This document shows, one piece after another, positions 8,176-16,954 of a stretch of 32,911 bases of DNA. The DNA comes from JBCBKZ01 sp039026975 (lineage in GTDB: Bacteria > Bacteroidota > Bacteroidia > J057), in assembly GCA_039026975.1 (NCBI GenBank), contig JBCCLI010000017.1, positions 1 to 32,911 of the forward strand, given 5' to 3'. A model generated the notes under the pieces. The model was not told the origin of the DNA, did no database searches, and was given only the letters and a program-made list of their open reading frames with translations. The stretch's first letter is position 1. Each line of letters starts with the position of its first letter. Made by a program: the position numbers and the translations under genes.

Positions 8176-9660
8176 CTAGCCTACACTTCCCTCCAGGCTG
8201 ATAGACAACAATTTCTGCGCTTCCACTGCAAATTCCATGGGAAGCTGGTTTAAGACCTCCTTAGCGTATCCGTTGACTATGAGCCCTATGGCCGCTTCCT
8301 CATCTATTCCTCTTTGGTTACAGTAAAATATCTGATCCTCTCCTATTTTGGAGGTAGTAGCTTCATGCTCTATCTGTCCTGTAGGGTTTCCTACCTCTAT
8401 ATATGGGAAGGTGTGGGCACCGCAGGTATCCCCTATGAGAAGAGAATCACATTGGCTGAAGTTTCTGGCATTATGGGCACCTTTCATCATCTTCACTAAC
8501 CCACGGTAGCTATTGTTGCTTCTCCCCGCTGAAATTCCCTTGGAGATAATGATACTACGGGTGTTCTTTCCTATGTGAACCATTTTGGTTCCTGTATCAG
8601 CTTGCTGAAATCCGTTAGTAACGGCTACTGAATAAAACTCCCCTTCAGAATTATCTCCCTGGAGAATAACGGATGGATACTTCCAGGTAATTGCGGAACC
8701 AGTCTCTACTTGCGTCCAGGAAATTTTGGATCTCTTCCCTTTACAAATTCCTCGTTTAGTAACGAAGTTATAAATACCTCCTTTTCCTGTTTCGAAATCA
8801 CCTGGGTACCAGTTTTGGACGGTAGAGTATTTAATTTCAGCGTCATCCATAGCTACTAGTTCTACCACAGCCGCATGAAGCTGGTTTTCATCTCGCATAG
8901 GAGCTGTACATCCTTCCAGGTAGCTTACATAACTTCCTTCTTCGGCTACTATCAATGTTCTTTCAAACTGACCAGTATTGGATTCATTGATTCTGAAGTA
9001 GGTGGAAAGTTCCATAGGACACCTTACTCCCTTAGGAATGTACACAAAGGACCCATCCGTAAAGACAGCCGCATTTAAAGCAGCATAGAAGTTGTCTCTG
9101 TAGGGAATGACACTTCCCATATACTTCTTGACTAGTTCAGGATGATCCTGGATGGCCTCGGAAAAGGAACAAAAAATGATTCCTTTTTCAGCAAGTTTTT
9201 CCTTGTAGGTAGTCTTGATAGATACACTGTCCACTACTGCATCCACTGCTACTCCACTTAACACCTTCTGCTCCTCAAGTGGAATCCCTAATTTCTCAAA
9301 AGTTTTAAGTAGTTCTGGATCTACCTCATCTAAACTTTCTAGTTTCGGCTTTTGCTTAGGAGCAGCATAATAGTGTATATCCTGAAAGTCAATAGGAGGA
9401 TATTGGATATGGGCCCACTTAGGCGTTTTCATTTTCTGCCAATGGTGAAATGCCTTCAAGCGGTATTCCAACATAAAGGCGGGCTCATTCTTCTTGGAAG
9501 AAATTAGCCTTATAATATCCTCATTAAGTCCTTTAGGTGCTTTATCAGACTCTATATCTGTTACAAATCCGTACTTGTATTGGTTGTCAGCGGTGACCTC
9601 ATGGATGATTTTTTCATCCTCACTCAGCTCTGCTATCGGTATAATACTGTTTTCTGACAT
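8176..9660 (-). CDS. sufB: SufB, Fe-S scaffold subunit
   Basis: Main scaffold protein on which nascent Fe-S clusters are assembled from SufE-borne sulfur. The 494-residue length is typical. Conserved segments include SVIPYRDNFYAALNAAVFTDGSFVYIPKG, YLEGCTAPM, and SQCDSLLIGDTCGAH (Cys404, Cys413) followed by GQIEHEATTSKIGEDQIFYC, which carries the His432/Glu433 pair equivalent to the residues needed at the SufB-SufD interface. It is the first gene of sufBCDSE-sufT. A promoter -7 match and an inverted repeat lie 49-91 bp upstream, so the operon is probably regulated here. Confidence 0.97.
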   Translation of the reverse strand: MSENSIIPIAELSEDEKIIHEVTADNQYKYGFVTDIESDKAPKGLNEDIIRLISSKKNEPAFMLEYRLKAFHHWQKMKTPKWAHIQYPPIDFQDIHYYAAPKQKPKLESLDEVDPELLKTFEKLGIPLEEQKVLSGVAVDAVVDSVSIKTTYKEKLAEKGIIFCSFSEAIQDHPELVKKYMGSVIPYRDNFYAALNAAVFTDGSFVYIPKGVRCPMELSTYFRINESNTGQFERTLIVAEEGSYVSYLEGCTAPMRDENQLHAAVVELVAMDDAEIKYSTVQNWYPGDFETGKGGIYNFVTKRGICKGKRSKISWTQVETGSAITWKYPSVILQGDNSEGEFYSVAVTNGFQQADTGTKMVHIGKNTRSIIISKGISAGRSNNSYRGLVKMMKGAHNARNFSQCDSLLIGDTCGAHTFPYIEVGNPTGQIEHEATTSKIGEDQIFYCNQRGIDEEAAIGLIVNGYAKEVLNQLPMEFAVEAQKLLSISLEGSVG

Positions 9661-9708
9661 GAAGCTTGTCTTTATTTAGACTTATTCTAAATTAGAAACG
9701 AAAAATAT

Positions 9709-9736
9709 ATGCGTAATGTTCCGAATTTTTACGCAT
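9709..9736. promoter_or_regulatory. Inverted repeat in the suf promoter region (candidate operator)
   Basis: ATGCGTAA-N12-TTACGCAT: perfect 8-bp arms at 9709-9716 and 9729-9736. It begins about 8 bp downstream of the -7 box for sufB, so it would cover the first transcribed bases, a repressor-type position. The binding protein is unknown; an Fe-S or iron-sensing regulator is an inference from the operon's role. Confidence 0.5.
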
Positions 9737-9743
9737 TATCTAC

Positions 9744-9751
9744 CAAATGTA
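9744..9751 (-). promoter_or_regulatory. sufB: Probable sufB promoter -7 element (TACATTTG)
   Basis: On the minus strand the octamer TACATTTG is an exact match to the Bacteroidota -7 consensus TAnnTTTG, 84 bp upstream of the sufB ATG. The best upstream TTG (9767-9769) is only 15 bp away, shorter than the usual spacing, so the -33 element is uncertain. Confidence 0.5.
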
Positions 9752-9905
9752 CATACTAAAAAAGAGCAACATACTATCAATATTAGGTAGTTTATATGTA
9801 AGTGTCAACCCTGATGTACCAAAATCTAGGTACTTAACTTTATTGATATTGATACCATAACTCATAAGTCAATCATTGTGTTTAGGGAAAATAGCAGTTT
9901 TCTGT

Positions 9906-9947
9906 AAAAAAAAGCCGAAATACTCCCTTTTTATGAGAAAAAAGGCT
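9906..9947 (-). terminator. Probable terminator of the purine permease gene
   Basis: On the minus strand an outer AGCC/GGCT pairing (9944-9947 with 9913-9916) encloses a CCTTTTT/AAAAAGG stem, and a run of eight T follows (9906-9913). It is 42 bp beyond the permease stop codon. Confidence 0.45.
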
Positions 9948-9988
9948 CATTATCTTTCATACCCAATTTATACCTAATTTTAGGTACT

Positions 9989-11275
9989 TCATACTACTAA
10001 ACTTAGGCCTGATAAGACCATAATGATCCACATTACCCAGCTAATGTCCTTCACTTTTAATAAAAAAAGCTTAATAATTCCCCAGGAGAGGAATCCTATG
10101 GCTAAGCCTGTGGAAATTTGAAAGCTAAAAACCATGGTAGTAATGGTTAGTAGGGCAGGAAATGATTCTTCATACGACTCGAATTGGATATTTCTTACAG
10201 ATTTTAGCATCATCATTCCCACTATGATGAGGGCAGGAGCAGTAGCGTAGGGAGGAACTATGCCTATTAGTGGAATAAACAGCAGAGCAACTAAGAATAA
10301 ACTACCCGTAATGACTGAGGTAAAGCCTGTTTTTCCACCAGCTGCTATTCCACTTGCTGATTCTACATAAGAGGTAGTAGGGGAGCTGCCTAAGAGGCCG
10401 CTTAACATGGTAGCTATAGCATCTATATTGAGCATGCTGGATAGTTTATTAATCTTACCATCCTTTTCTACCAGCTTAGCTTCATGGGCACAAGCTACCA
10501 AAGTTCCCAGGGTGTCAAAAAGGTCAATAAACATCAAGGCAAAGATGGGCCCTATGAGGCTCCACTTGAAGGCAGACCATAAATCCAATTGAAAGCTGAT
10601 AGCCGAAATAGAAAGGTCATAGGAAAACATCTGAGTGGGAAACTCTACTTTGCCTAAGGCCATGGCAAAGGCAGTAGTTACCAGTATCCCTATAAGAATG
10701 GCAGCCTGTATCCCTCTAACCAGGAGGACTATGCTCACAAATAATCCCACTATACCTAAGATGACTTCCACCGTAAAGCTTCCCAGGCTGACCAGGGTAG
10801 CCGTATTTCCTACGATTAAACCCATATTTTTCATGCCTATGAAGAGGATAAATAAGCCTATGCCAGCAGCAATGGCAGAAATAAGGGATTGGGGAATGGC
10901 CTGGAGAATTTTCTCCCTGGCTCCTATTAGGGAAAGAAAGAGAAAGAGAGAGCCAGCCCAGAATACAATACCCAAGGCCGCTTGCCAACTCATTCCATAG
11001 GTTTGTACCAGGGTGTAGGTGAAAAAGGCGTTCATGCCCATACCGGGTGCCATGGCTATGGGAACATTGGGGATAAGCCCCATTAGCAGGGTAGAAACAG
11101 CTGCTATCAGGCAGGTTACCACTATGAGTGCATCTCTGTCCATCCCAGCCTCTGATAGTATGCTTGGATTTACAAAGATGATATAAGCCATGGTGAGGAA
11201 AGTAGTAATACCGGCCATAATCTCCTGACGGAGGGTAGTCCTACGGCTTTCAAATTGGAAGTATCTGGAGATCAT
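9989..11275 (-). CDS. NCS2-family nucleobase permease (AzgA/PbuG type)
   Basis: Proton symporter for purine bases in the inner membrane; the AzgA branch usually takes adenine, guanine or hypoxanthine. The 428-residue protein is almost wholly hydrophobic, with about 12-14 membrane segments. Family marks: the N-terminal EIMAGITTFLTMAYIIFVNPSIL, APGMGMNAFFTYTLV in the substrate region, LFDTLGTLV in the middle, and TTSYVESASGIAAGGKTG near residue 300. The start matches the usual AzgA N-terminus with an ATG at 11273-11275. It stands alone between the suf promoter and a lipoprotein gene, with its own promoter candidate upstream. The exact base cannot be told from sequence alone. Confidence 0.92.
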   Translation of the reverse strand: MISRYFQFESRRTTLRQEIMAGITTFLTMAYIIFVNPSILSEAGMDRDALIVVTCLIAAVSTLLMGLIPNVPIAMAPGMGMNAFFTYTLVQTYGMSWQAALGIVFWAGSLFLFLSLIGAREKILQAIPQSLISAIAAGIGLFILFIGMKNMGLIVGNTATLVSLGSFTVEVILGIVGLFVSIVLLVRGIQAAILIGILVTTAFAMALGKVEFPTQMFSYDLSISAISFQLDLWSAFKWSLIGPIFALMFIDLFDTLGTLVACAHEAKLVEKDGKINKLSSMLNIDAIATMLSGLLGSSPTTSYVESASGIAAGGKTGFTSVITGSLFLVALLFIPLIGIVPPYATAPALIIVGMMMLKSVRNIQFESYEESFPALLTITTMVFSFQISTGLAIGFLSWGIIKLFLLKVKDISWVMWIIMVLSGLSLVV

Positions 11276-11294
11276 ATGCGCATGTATAAGCGCA

Positions 11295-11324
11295 CAAATA
11301 TGAGAATAAAATAACTTTCAACAA
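11295..11324 (-). promoter_or_regulatory. Candidate promoter of the purine permease gene
   Basis: On the minus strand CATATTTG (11295-11302) matches TAnnTTTG except for its first base, and TTGTTG (11319-11324) lies 16-19 bp upstream, near the expected -33 spacing. The element is 20 bp before the ATG, giving a short leader. No purine-riboswitch fold was recognised. Confidence 0.35.
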
Positions 11325-11392
11325 GCTGAAGCAGGAAATTCTCAACTAATTACGAAAGAATGCAAAGAGCCCCGATTTACTAGTAGGAGAAC

Positions 11393-11887
11393 CTATTCAG
11401 GAGAAATTTCCAACACGCTGTTATACCTAAGTGCAACCGTTACTTCAGGGTTTTCACTTCTTAGCTGAAGGGCTAACTGTATTTCTTTATTGGGAAAAAG
11501 ACTAATGATGTTTTCACTGGAAGTCTGCCCAAAGGTATTACTCACCTCACTTTCTACTAAAGGCTCCCCATCAGTTAAGTTATAGAGTCTGGCAAAGCAC
11601 TTTACATCACTCTTAGTAGAAGCTATTTCAGCCTTAAAAGTGATCCTGCTGTAACTTGGATACTCACTCAGGTCAAATGCTCCGCTTCTAAGTTCACTTC
11701 CAAAAGTCCATATGGTGTCTGTACTCTCAGTATACCCAAATGAGATCACATCCAGGGGCTGTCCCGGGATGGGAATGAAGTCTATGGGAGAGGGAGAATC
11801 ACTAGAAGTATCTGCATTATTACAGGCTATCAAGCCTATGAAAGACAGGCTTATAAGCATAATCATGTACACATAATACTGCCGCAT
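11393..11887 (-). CDS. Hypothetical lipoprotein
   Basis: Not recognised. The 164-residue product begins with a hydrophobic signal ending FIGLIAC, a clear lipobox with Cys22 as the probable lipidation site, then an Asn/Ser/Asp-rich linker. The remaining 130 residues are rich in beta-forming and polar residues, with a segment YSRITFKAEIASTKSDVKCFARLYNL that looks like a beta-sandwich strand pair; this is only an impression. It has its own flanking gaps (117 bp to the permease, about 190 bp to the HAD gene) and appears monocistronic. Its place at the cell envelope is the only thing that can be said with confidence. Confidence 0.8.
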   Translation of the reverse strand: MRQYYVYMIMLISLSFIGLIACNNADTSSDSPSPIDFIPIPGQPLDVISFGYTESTDTIWTFGSELRSGAFDLSEYPSYSRITFKAEIASTKSDVKCFARLYNLTDGEPLVESEVSNTFGQTSSENIISLFPNKEIQLALQLRSENPEVTVALRYNSVLEISPE

Positions 11888-12075
11888 AAGTTGAATCTTT
11901 AAAGCGATTAAGGTTTATCTGGCTATCACTGCTGCCCTGTCATCCTACTTGTAGGTCCTTGGAAAAAGAGCCATCTACTAATGAAAGAGTTCCAGGATTG
12001 GGTAATCCATTATGGAACAAAAAGCTTATGTTCTTACAATCAACAACTTATAATGGGTATGAAGAGTTTAACATT

Positions 12076-12726
12076 TTACCAGGAAATTAGGGTTTCAGCC
12101 TTCAAACCTTGAAAATTGGCAATGATCTTATCTGCTTCATGGAGCTTATCAGCTGAATGGGTAGTGCTGATCCCACATACATGCATACCCGCTGCTTTTC
12201 CCGCTTTCACCCCCTGGATAGCATCCTCAAATACCCAACAGTTTTCAGCTGGAGTCCCTAAGGCTTGTCCTGAACGTGTGTATACCTCCGGATGGGGTTT
12301 CCCATGGGTAACCATGCTTGCATCAATGATGGATGAGAAGTAGTCTCTGGTTCCCGTACCATCCAGGGTAAAGCTTACATTATCTGGGGGGGCAGAGGTA
12401 GCTACTGCTAATGGAACACCAGCTGCCTGCAGAGAGGTTAAGAAGGAAAGGAGACCTGGGACAGGCTGGATGTGAGGGCTATACAGTTCTCTATACAAGG
12501 CCTCCTTGGTCTGGCTAAAAGCCTTTTCTTCCGCTAGAGAAAATTTTCTGCTGAATAGTACCGCCAGGGTATCAGCCATAGTTCGGCCATTAAGTTCATT
12601 CTGATACTGTTCTTCTGATAGGAAGATGCCATATTGGTCGCAGGTCTGCTTCCATGCTAGATAGTGGAAATCAGCATTATCCACTATTACCCCGTCCATA
12701 TCAAAGATTACTGCTAGTTGGTTCAT
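12076..12726 (-). CDS. HAD-superfamily phosphatase / beta-phosphoglucomutase-like
   Basis: Haloacid-dehalogenase fold enzyme of 216 residues. Motif I is FDMDGVIVDN with the nucleophile Asp9 and acid/base Asp11; a helical cap starts with NADFHYLAWKQTCDQYGI, close to beta-phosphoglucomutase caps. Motif II is AVATSAPPDN, motif III lies in HGKPHPEVY, and motif IV is WVFEDAIQGVKAGKAAGM. Beta-PGM interconverts beta-glucose 1- and 6-phosphate after disaccharide phosphorolysis, but related members are plain sugar-phosphate phosphatases, and no phosphorylase is nearby. It lies 51 bp after the large FG-GAP gene in the same direction and may be the last gene of the SusCD-associated transcript. Confidence 0.85.
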   Translation of the reverse strand: MNQLAVIFDMDGVIVDNADFHYLAWKQTCDQYGIFLSEEQYQNELNGRTMADTLAVLFSRKFSLAEEKAFSQTKEALYRELYSPHIQPVPGLLSFLTSLQAAGVPLAVATSAPPDNVSFTLDGTGTRDYFSSIIDASMVTHGKPHPEVYTRSGQALGTPAENCWVFEDAIQGVKAGKAAGMHVCGISTTHSADKLHEADKIIANFQGLKAETLISW

Positions 12727-12777
12727 GTGAGATAGAAACTGATCTGTATGTTAAGGCCTACATCAATGTATTCATAG

Positions 12778-15700
12778 CTAGTTTACATTCTGGTTCCAGG
12801 TGTAGGCTCTTAGGAAGTCGTCATTACTAGCCACGAGTAGGGTTTTCTGGCCATTAATACTTATCCAGGCGAGTTTTCTCACATCATAAGGGAGGTAAAG
12901 GCCTGATTGGTAAGGGGACACAGCTTGAAACTGCCCTTCATCATCTTGGGTGAGGATCATCCCTAATCCGGCATCATTACGTTGGGTTTCTATCTCAGCA
13001 TGGAAATGGTTGCCGGCTGCTATTACTTCCAGCATGTTATCTGAATTAATATCTCCTACCAGAAAATCTTGTATCACTGATAGTTGAGCTTCCTTTGGAA
13101 AGGAGTGGAACGTAAAGCTTCCATTCGTATTCTCAAAGTAACCTGAGCGGAAATCCTGTGCTTCATATTGAAGGGATTTAGCTAAGGGGGACTCCCCATA
13201 AATGTCAAATATATCTGCCTTAGCAAAGGCTTCATAGGTGGGGAATTTATCCTGAAGTATAGGCACTTGCTCAGAAGAGCAGGATTTTCCCCTCAGGGGG
13301 TATAGCTCTTCCTCATGATAGTATCCGAGGACTATATCTTTAGAACCGCTATTATCAAAGTCATCATAGAACAGCTTGAAAGGCTCCTCTTCGGTAGCTT
13401 TGTATTTATAGTTTAGGCCCAGGTTCCCAGCTAATATATCTTCATCCCCATCACGGTCTATGTCTACTACTTCCAGGCTGTGCCACCAGCCGGTTTTACT
13501 GATAGGGTTTGTAAGGGACATCTCAGAGAAGGTACCTCCCTGGTTTTCCAGGTAGGTGATATCCATCCATTCTCCTGTAAGGAGCAGATCAGGCTTCTGG
13601 TCAGCATTCATATCCTTCCAGGCAGCGTCTGTCACTAGCCCTGCCTTGGAAAGCATAGGGGCTTGGTTAGCCGTAACATCCTCAAAACTTCCCGCTCCAT
13701 TATTTAGGAGAATCACACTTTGGGCAGGCTCCGGATAAGCCCCTGGCACTATTCTACCACCTACAAATAAGTCTTGGTCTCCATCCAGGTCTATGTCTGC
13801 GGCCCGTACACAGCCGCCACTAACAGCTAATGCAGGTATGGCATAATCAGATTTGAAAAACTGCCCATTTCCCAGGTTGAGGTAAAGTCTATCCTGGTAG
13901 TAAGGGCTGCCCGCTTCAAACTCATAGCCCCCACTTACTACATACAAGTCTTGATCTAAATCCCCATCTGCATCAAAGAAAAGGGCATCTATATCTTCTG
14001 AGAATAGGTCAGCTTGCCATGCCTGGGAAGCTGCTGGGGTAAAGGTTCCTGACTCAGCCTGTAGGAGTAATTGCCCACTTTTCCCTACGGCTCCTCCCAG
14101 GAAGATGTCTTCCAGGCCATCCCCATTTACATCTGCTACTGCTAGCGCAGGACCATTCTGGGAATATTTATGCGGGAGGAGCACCTGCTTTTGATAATCA
14201 TCAAATGGGTTCTCCTCGTGTTTAATTCCTATTCCTAGTTCAGAGGTAACTTCTTTAAATAGCGTCTCCGTATCCATGCTGCTAGTAGCACTAGCCGGAG
14301 TTGATTGATGGGGTAGGGTAATGAGTTGGTCTACCTCAGGTTGCATTACTGTATGTCTGCTCCCATCTGGCCATGTGATGACTACAGAATCTACTTGAGT
14401 CTCAGCTCCTAAGCCAAAATGAAAGATCTGTTCACTACTAGAATAGATTCCCCTGACATTGGTGAGTTCCTGTAGTTGCTGGTCTCCCTTGGAGAATAAG
14501 ATAGCTCGTGTATTAAAAATGGGAAGAGATGACTCCGGTTTGATTCTGAGATAGTGGTTCCCGCTTAGTGAGGCAGTATTCTCCAGAATATATGCTTTTT
14601 CATTGATGTTGCTTACAATCAAGTCCAGGTCTCCATCCAGGTCCAGGTCTGCATAGGCCGCACCTTGAGAAAAGGACTCTTGATCAAGCCCCCACTGCTC
14701 CCCCATCTTCTCAAAAGTGAGGGTTCCTTTATTTTGGTAGGCATAGTTAGGTAGAGGTACGGAGGGTAGGAGCGTTAGTGCTTCCTCCAGGTCTAGGATA
14801 TCCCAAATACTCACTTCTCCTGCTTCGGGGTTTTGGCGTACGAATTCATCTATGGTTTTTTGCACGTATTTAGGGAAGCTTTTGGCGGCATCAGAGTTAC
14901 GGATGTCTCTCAAGAGCCCATTGGTGATATATACATCCTGCCAGCTATCATTATCCAGATCTGCTAATAATACACTCCAACTCCAGTCTGTATTAGACAT
15001 ACCTGACAGCTGACCTATTTCACTAAAATAGGGGATGTTTTGCTTGGTTGCCCCTTGATTTAAGTGAAGGGCATTAAACATATACTGGTAGTGGCCCCCT
15101 TTATCTACTACCTCCCAGAAAGCTTGTGGATTCATCCCACTCATGTTGGCTTTTTGTCGGTAATTATCCTCTGCCACCATGTCCAGCACCATAAAGTCCA
15201 TCCAACCGTTATGGTCCAGGTCAGCTGCATCTACGCCCATGCTATAGAAAGAAAGATGGCGCATAGCTGCATCTGTCTGATTGGTAAAGGTTCCATTCTG
15301 ATTATTGAGGTAGAGCCTGTCTGGCTGATCATAGTCATTGGCTATGAAAATATCTGGCCATCCGTCATTATTGACATCTGTTATGCTCAAGCTATTTCCG
15401 AATCCTGCTTCCTGTATACCTGAGAGTGCAGAGACATCCTGGAATGTGCCGTTTTCCTGTTTGAGGAGCTTAGGTCTATACTTTATTTGGCTTAGGTCTT
15501 CTCCAAACATGTCGGAGTAATTCCCTGGATTGGGGGGCTGATTAAGTAAGAAGAGGTCTAAGTCTCCATCTCTGTCGTAGTCCAGAAAGGAAGCATGCCT
15601 GGTTCTCCCCTGATCTGCTATTCCAAATGTCTGCGCACACTCTTTAAACTGAGGAATCCCTTTTTCATCCAAGCCTTCATTTAGGTAGAGTAGGTTAGTC

Positions 15701-16140
15701 CGTAATTCTGGCTTATCATCAAAGAGTTCTCTTGTCAGGTAAATATCTTCCTTTCCATCCAGGTTTACATCTGCTATAATGACGCTGGTGGACCATCCAC
15801 CGTCATCTTTGAATCCACATGCCTGGGTAATATCTTGGAAGGAAAGGTTTCCTTTATTGAGATAGATATGGTCTGCAACCTGGTTCCCAGCAAAAACGAT
15901 ATCTGATAGGCCATCCTGGTTGAAATCTCCTATCCCTACTCCTGCCCCTCCATAAAAGTTAGAGTAAATGAGGATGTTGTGAGAAGGCTGGTCCTGTATG
16001 ACATTATTAAAACTGATCCCTGATTCTTCAGGGGAAATCAGTTGAAAAAGTGGCCTTTCCTCCTGTGCATGTAGGGTCTGTAGGAGGAAGCCTATTAGCA
16101 GTATACTTAATGTGTCTTTACAAGATAATTTCTGAAACAT
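12778..16140 (-). CDS. Secreted FG-GAP/VCBS repeat protein with ASPIC/UnbV domain
   Basis: Large exported protein of 1,120 residues; a signal peptide is cut near HA-QE (about residue 25). Calcium-type loops of the form D-x-N/D-x-D-G...D recur through the chain. Seven precede the middle (near residues 72, 124, 187, 255, 308, 395 and 498) and seven follow it (near 670, 723, 782, 843, 893, 927 and 1,035). Between them, at about 548-610, is an ASPIC/UnbV domain (NTRAILFSKG, NVRGIYSSSEQIFHFGLG, VVITWPDGS). This suggests two seven-bladed beta-propellers joined by ASPIC. Such proteins often accompany SusCD pairs in Bacteroidota, where they are thought to act at the cell surface, but no enzymatic activity is established here. 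It is 26 bp after the MORN gene. Confidence 0.88.
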   Translation of the reverse strand: MFQKLSCKDTLSILLIGFLLQTLHAQEERPLFQLISPEESGISFNNVIQDQPSHNILIYSNFYGGAGVGIGDFNQDGLSDIVFAGNQVADHIYLNKGNLSFQDITQACGFKDDGGWSTSVIIADVNLDGKEDIYLTRELFDDKPELRTNLLYLNEGLDEKGIPQFKECAQTFGIADQGRTRHASFLDYDRDGDLDLFLLNQPPNPGNYSDMFGEDLSQIKYRPKLLKQENGTFQDVSALSGIQEAGFGNSLSITDVNNDGWPDIFIANDYDQPDRLYLNNQNGTFTNQTDAAMRHLSFYSMGVDAADLDHNGWMDFMVLDMVAEDNYRQKANMSGMNPQAFWEVVDKGGHYQYMFNALHLNQGATKQNIPYFSEIGQLSGMSNTDWSWSVLLADLDNDSWQDVYITNGLLRDIRNSDAAKSFPKYVQKTIDEFVRQNPEAGEVSIWDILDLEEALTLLPSVPLPNYAYQNKGTLTFEKMGEQWGLDQESFSQGAAYADLDLDGDLDLIVSNINEKAYILENTASLSGNHYLRIKPESSLPIFNTRAILFSKGDQQLQELTNVRGIYSSSEQIFHFGLGAETQVDSVVITWPDGSRHTVMQPEVDQLITLPHQSTPASATSSMDTETLFKEVTSELGIGIKHEENPFDDYQKQVLLPHKYSQNGPALAVADVNGDGLEDIFLGGAVGKSGQLLLQAESGTFTPAASQAWQADLFSEDIDALFFDADGDLDQDLYVVSGGYEFEAGSPYYQDRLYLNLGNGQFFKSDYAIPALAVSGGCVRAADIDLDGDQDLFVGGRIVPGAYPEPAQSVILLNNGAGSFEDVTANQAPMLSKAGLVTDAAWKDMNADQKPDLLLTGEWMDITYLENQGGTFSEMSLTNPISKTGWWHSLEVVDIDRDGDEDILAGNLGLNYKYKATEEEPFKLFYDDFDNSGSKDIVLGYYHEEELYPLRGKSCSSEQVPILQDKFPTYEAFAKADIFDIYGESPLAKSLQYEAQDFRSGYFENTNGSFTFHSFPKEAQLSVIQDFLVGDINSDNMLEVIAAGNHFHAEIETQRNDAGLGMILTQDDEGQFQAVSPYQSGLYLPYDVRKLAWISINGQKTLLVASNDDFLRAYTWNQNVN

Positions 16141-16166
16141 AGTGAGATTCTTCTACTTCTTATGCG

Positions 16167-16874
16167 CTAATCTGCTCCCTGCATTTCTACGGTTACCTCC
16201 CATTTACCAGAAAGGTTGAGAGAAAATTCAAAATTTCCGTCAATGTATTCTCCGCCGCCGCTGCCGCCGGCATCTCTATTTGCCAAGGCCGCAAATGAGA
16301 CTCCGCCTTGAAAGGGGAACTCGTGAATCTTGACAGTTTGAGAAAAATCATTCTCATTAAGTAGTACCCCAAAGGCCCCTTGTAAGTTAAGACTTCTAGC
16401 TTTGGTGGGTTTACTCAGGCGGGTATACTTAAATTCTATTTCATTTGGTGTCTTAGCCAGTCTTTTAAAGCTTATTCTGTTAATGGATACACTTTTATTA
16501 ACAACTTTATAAGGTGTTTTTTCGGAGCCTATAAACTCATTTTCTATCCAATAGCCCACTAGAGGAGGGGTTCCATCAGTTTTGGTCATGGTCCCTTGTC
16601 CATCCATCATCCCTTTTGAGAATTCTCCTTTATAAACATCTCCGTTGGCCCAGGTGTAGGTACCCTCACCATGGGGATATCCCTTTTTAAATTCTCCATC
16701 ATACGTATCCGTGCCTACTGCTTTTCCGCTTCCATGCGCCTGCCCTTTTTTACAATCGCCCTCGTAAGTACCGCTGATGGATTCCAGTAATACGTTACAG
16801 TCTGCTAGCTGATAGGTTTCTGTGGTAGGTTGCCAGATTAGGCAAAACCATAAAAGGAAAGTGGTAAGTTTCAT
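16167..16874 (-). CDS. Exported MORN-repeat protein
   Basis: A 235-residue protein with an N-terminal hydrophobic signal (MKLTTFLLWFCLIW), so it is likely periplasmic or surface-located. Three MORN repeats follow: YEGDCKKGQAHGSGK (37-51), YDGEFKKGYPHGEGTYTW (58-75) and YKGEFSKGMMDGQGTMT (81-97). The C-terminal 120 residues are beta-rich, contain a Gly-Gly-Ser-Gly-Gly-Gly stretch near residue 205, and resemble nothing I can name. It lies between the terminator after susD and the FG-GAP gene. MORN repeats are binding or scaffolding modules, often near membranes; the partner here is unknown. Confidence 0.85.
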   Translation of the reverse strand: MKLTTFLLWFCLIWQPTTETYQLADCNVLLESISGTYEGDCKKGQAHGSGKAVGTDTYDGEFKKGYPHGEGTYTWANGDVYKGEFSKGMMDGQGTMTKTDGTPPLVGYWIENEFIGSEKTPYKVVNKSVSINRISFKRLAKTPNEIEFKYTRLSKPTKARSLNLQGAFGVLLNENDFSQTVKIHEFPFQGGVSFAALANRDAGGSGGGEYIDGNFEFSLNLSGKWEVTVEMQGAD

Positions 16875-16921
16875 ATCAAGAGCTTAGTAAATTGAGAATA
16901 AATTGACTTACGAATGAAGAT

Positions 16922-16954
16922 AAAAAAAGGAAGACAGGTTATCAACCTGCCTCC
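16922..16954 (-). terminator. Strong intrinsic terminator after susD
   Basis: On the minus strand GGAGGCAGGTT (16944-16954) pairs with AACCTGTCTTCC (16929-16940) through an 11-bp stem with two G-U pairs and a 3-base loop, followed by seven T (16922-16928). It is 22 bp beyond the susD stop and only 47 bp before the MORN gene start. Confidence 0.8.

Larger units (their letters stand above)
9661..9988. other. Intergenic region between purine permease and sufB
   Basis: These 328 bp hold the sufB promoter and operator at the low-coordinate end and a probable permease terminator at the other. Two partial inverted repeats share the right half TAGGTACTT: TACC-N6-TAGGTA at 9817-9832 and TACCTAA-TT-TTAGGTA at 9971-9986; a third TTAGGTA lies near 9783. 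No open frame with coding character was seen. Confidence 0.6.

Noticed and set aside
11276..11392. Purine riboswitch before the nucleobase permease
   Set aside because: No conserved three-way-junction pattern was seen, and the leader after the promoter candidate would be too short.
11942..11953. Short perfect inverted repeat CCTAC-TT-GTAGG between the lipoprotein and HAD genes
   Set aside because: Five-bp arms with a 2-base spacer and no T-run are common by chance; no promoter or gene end fits it.
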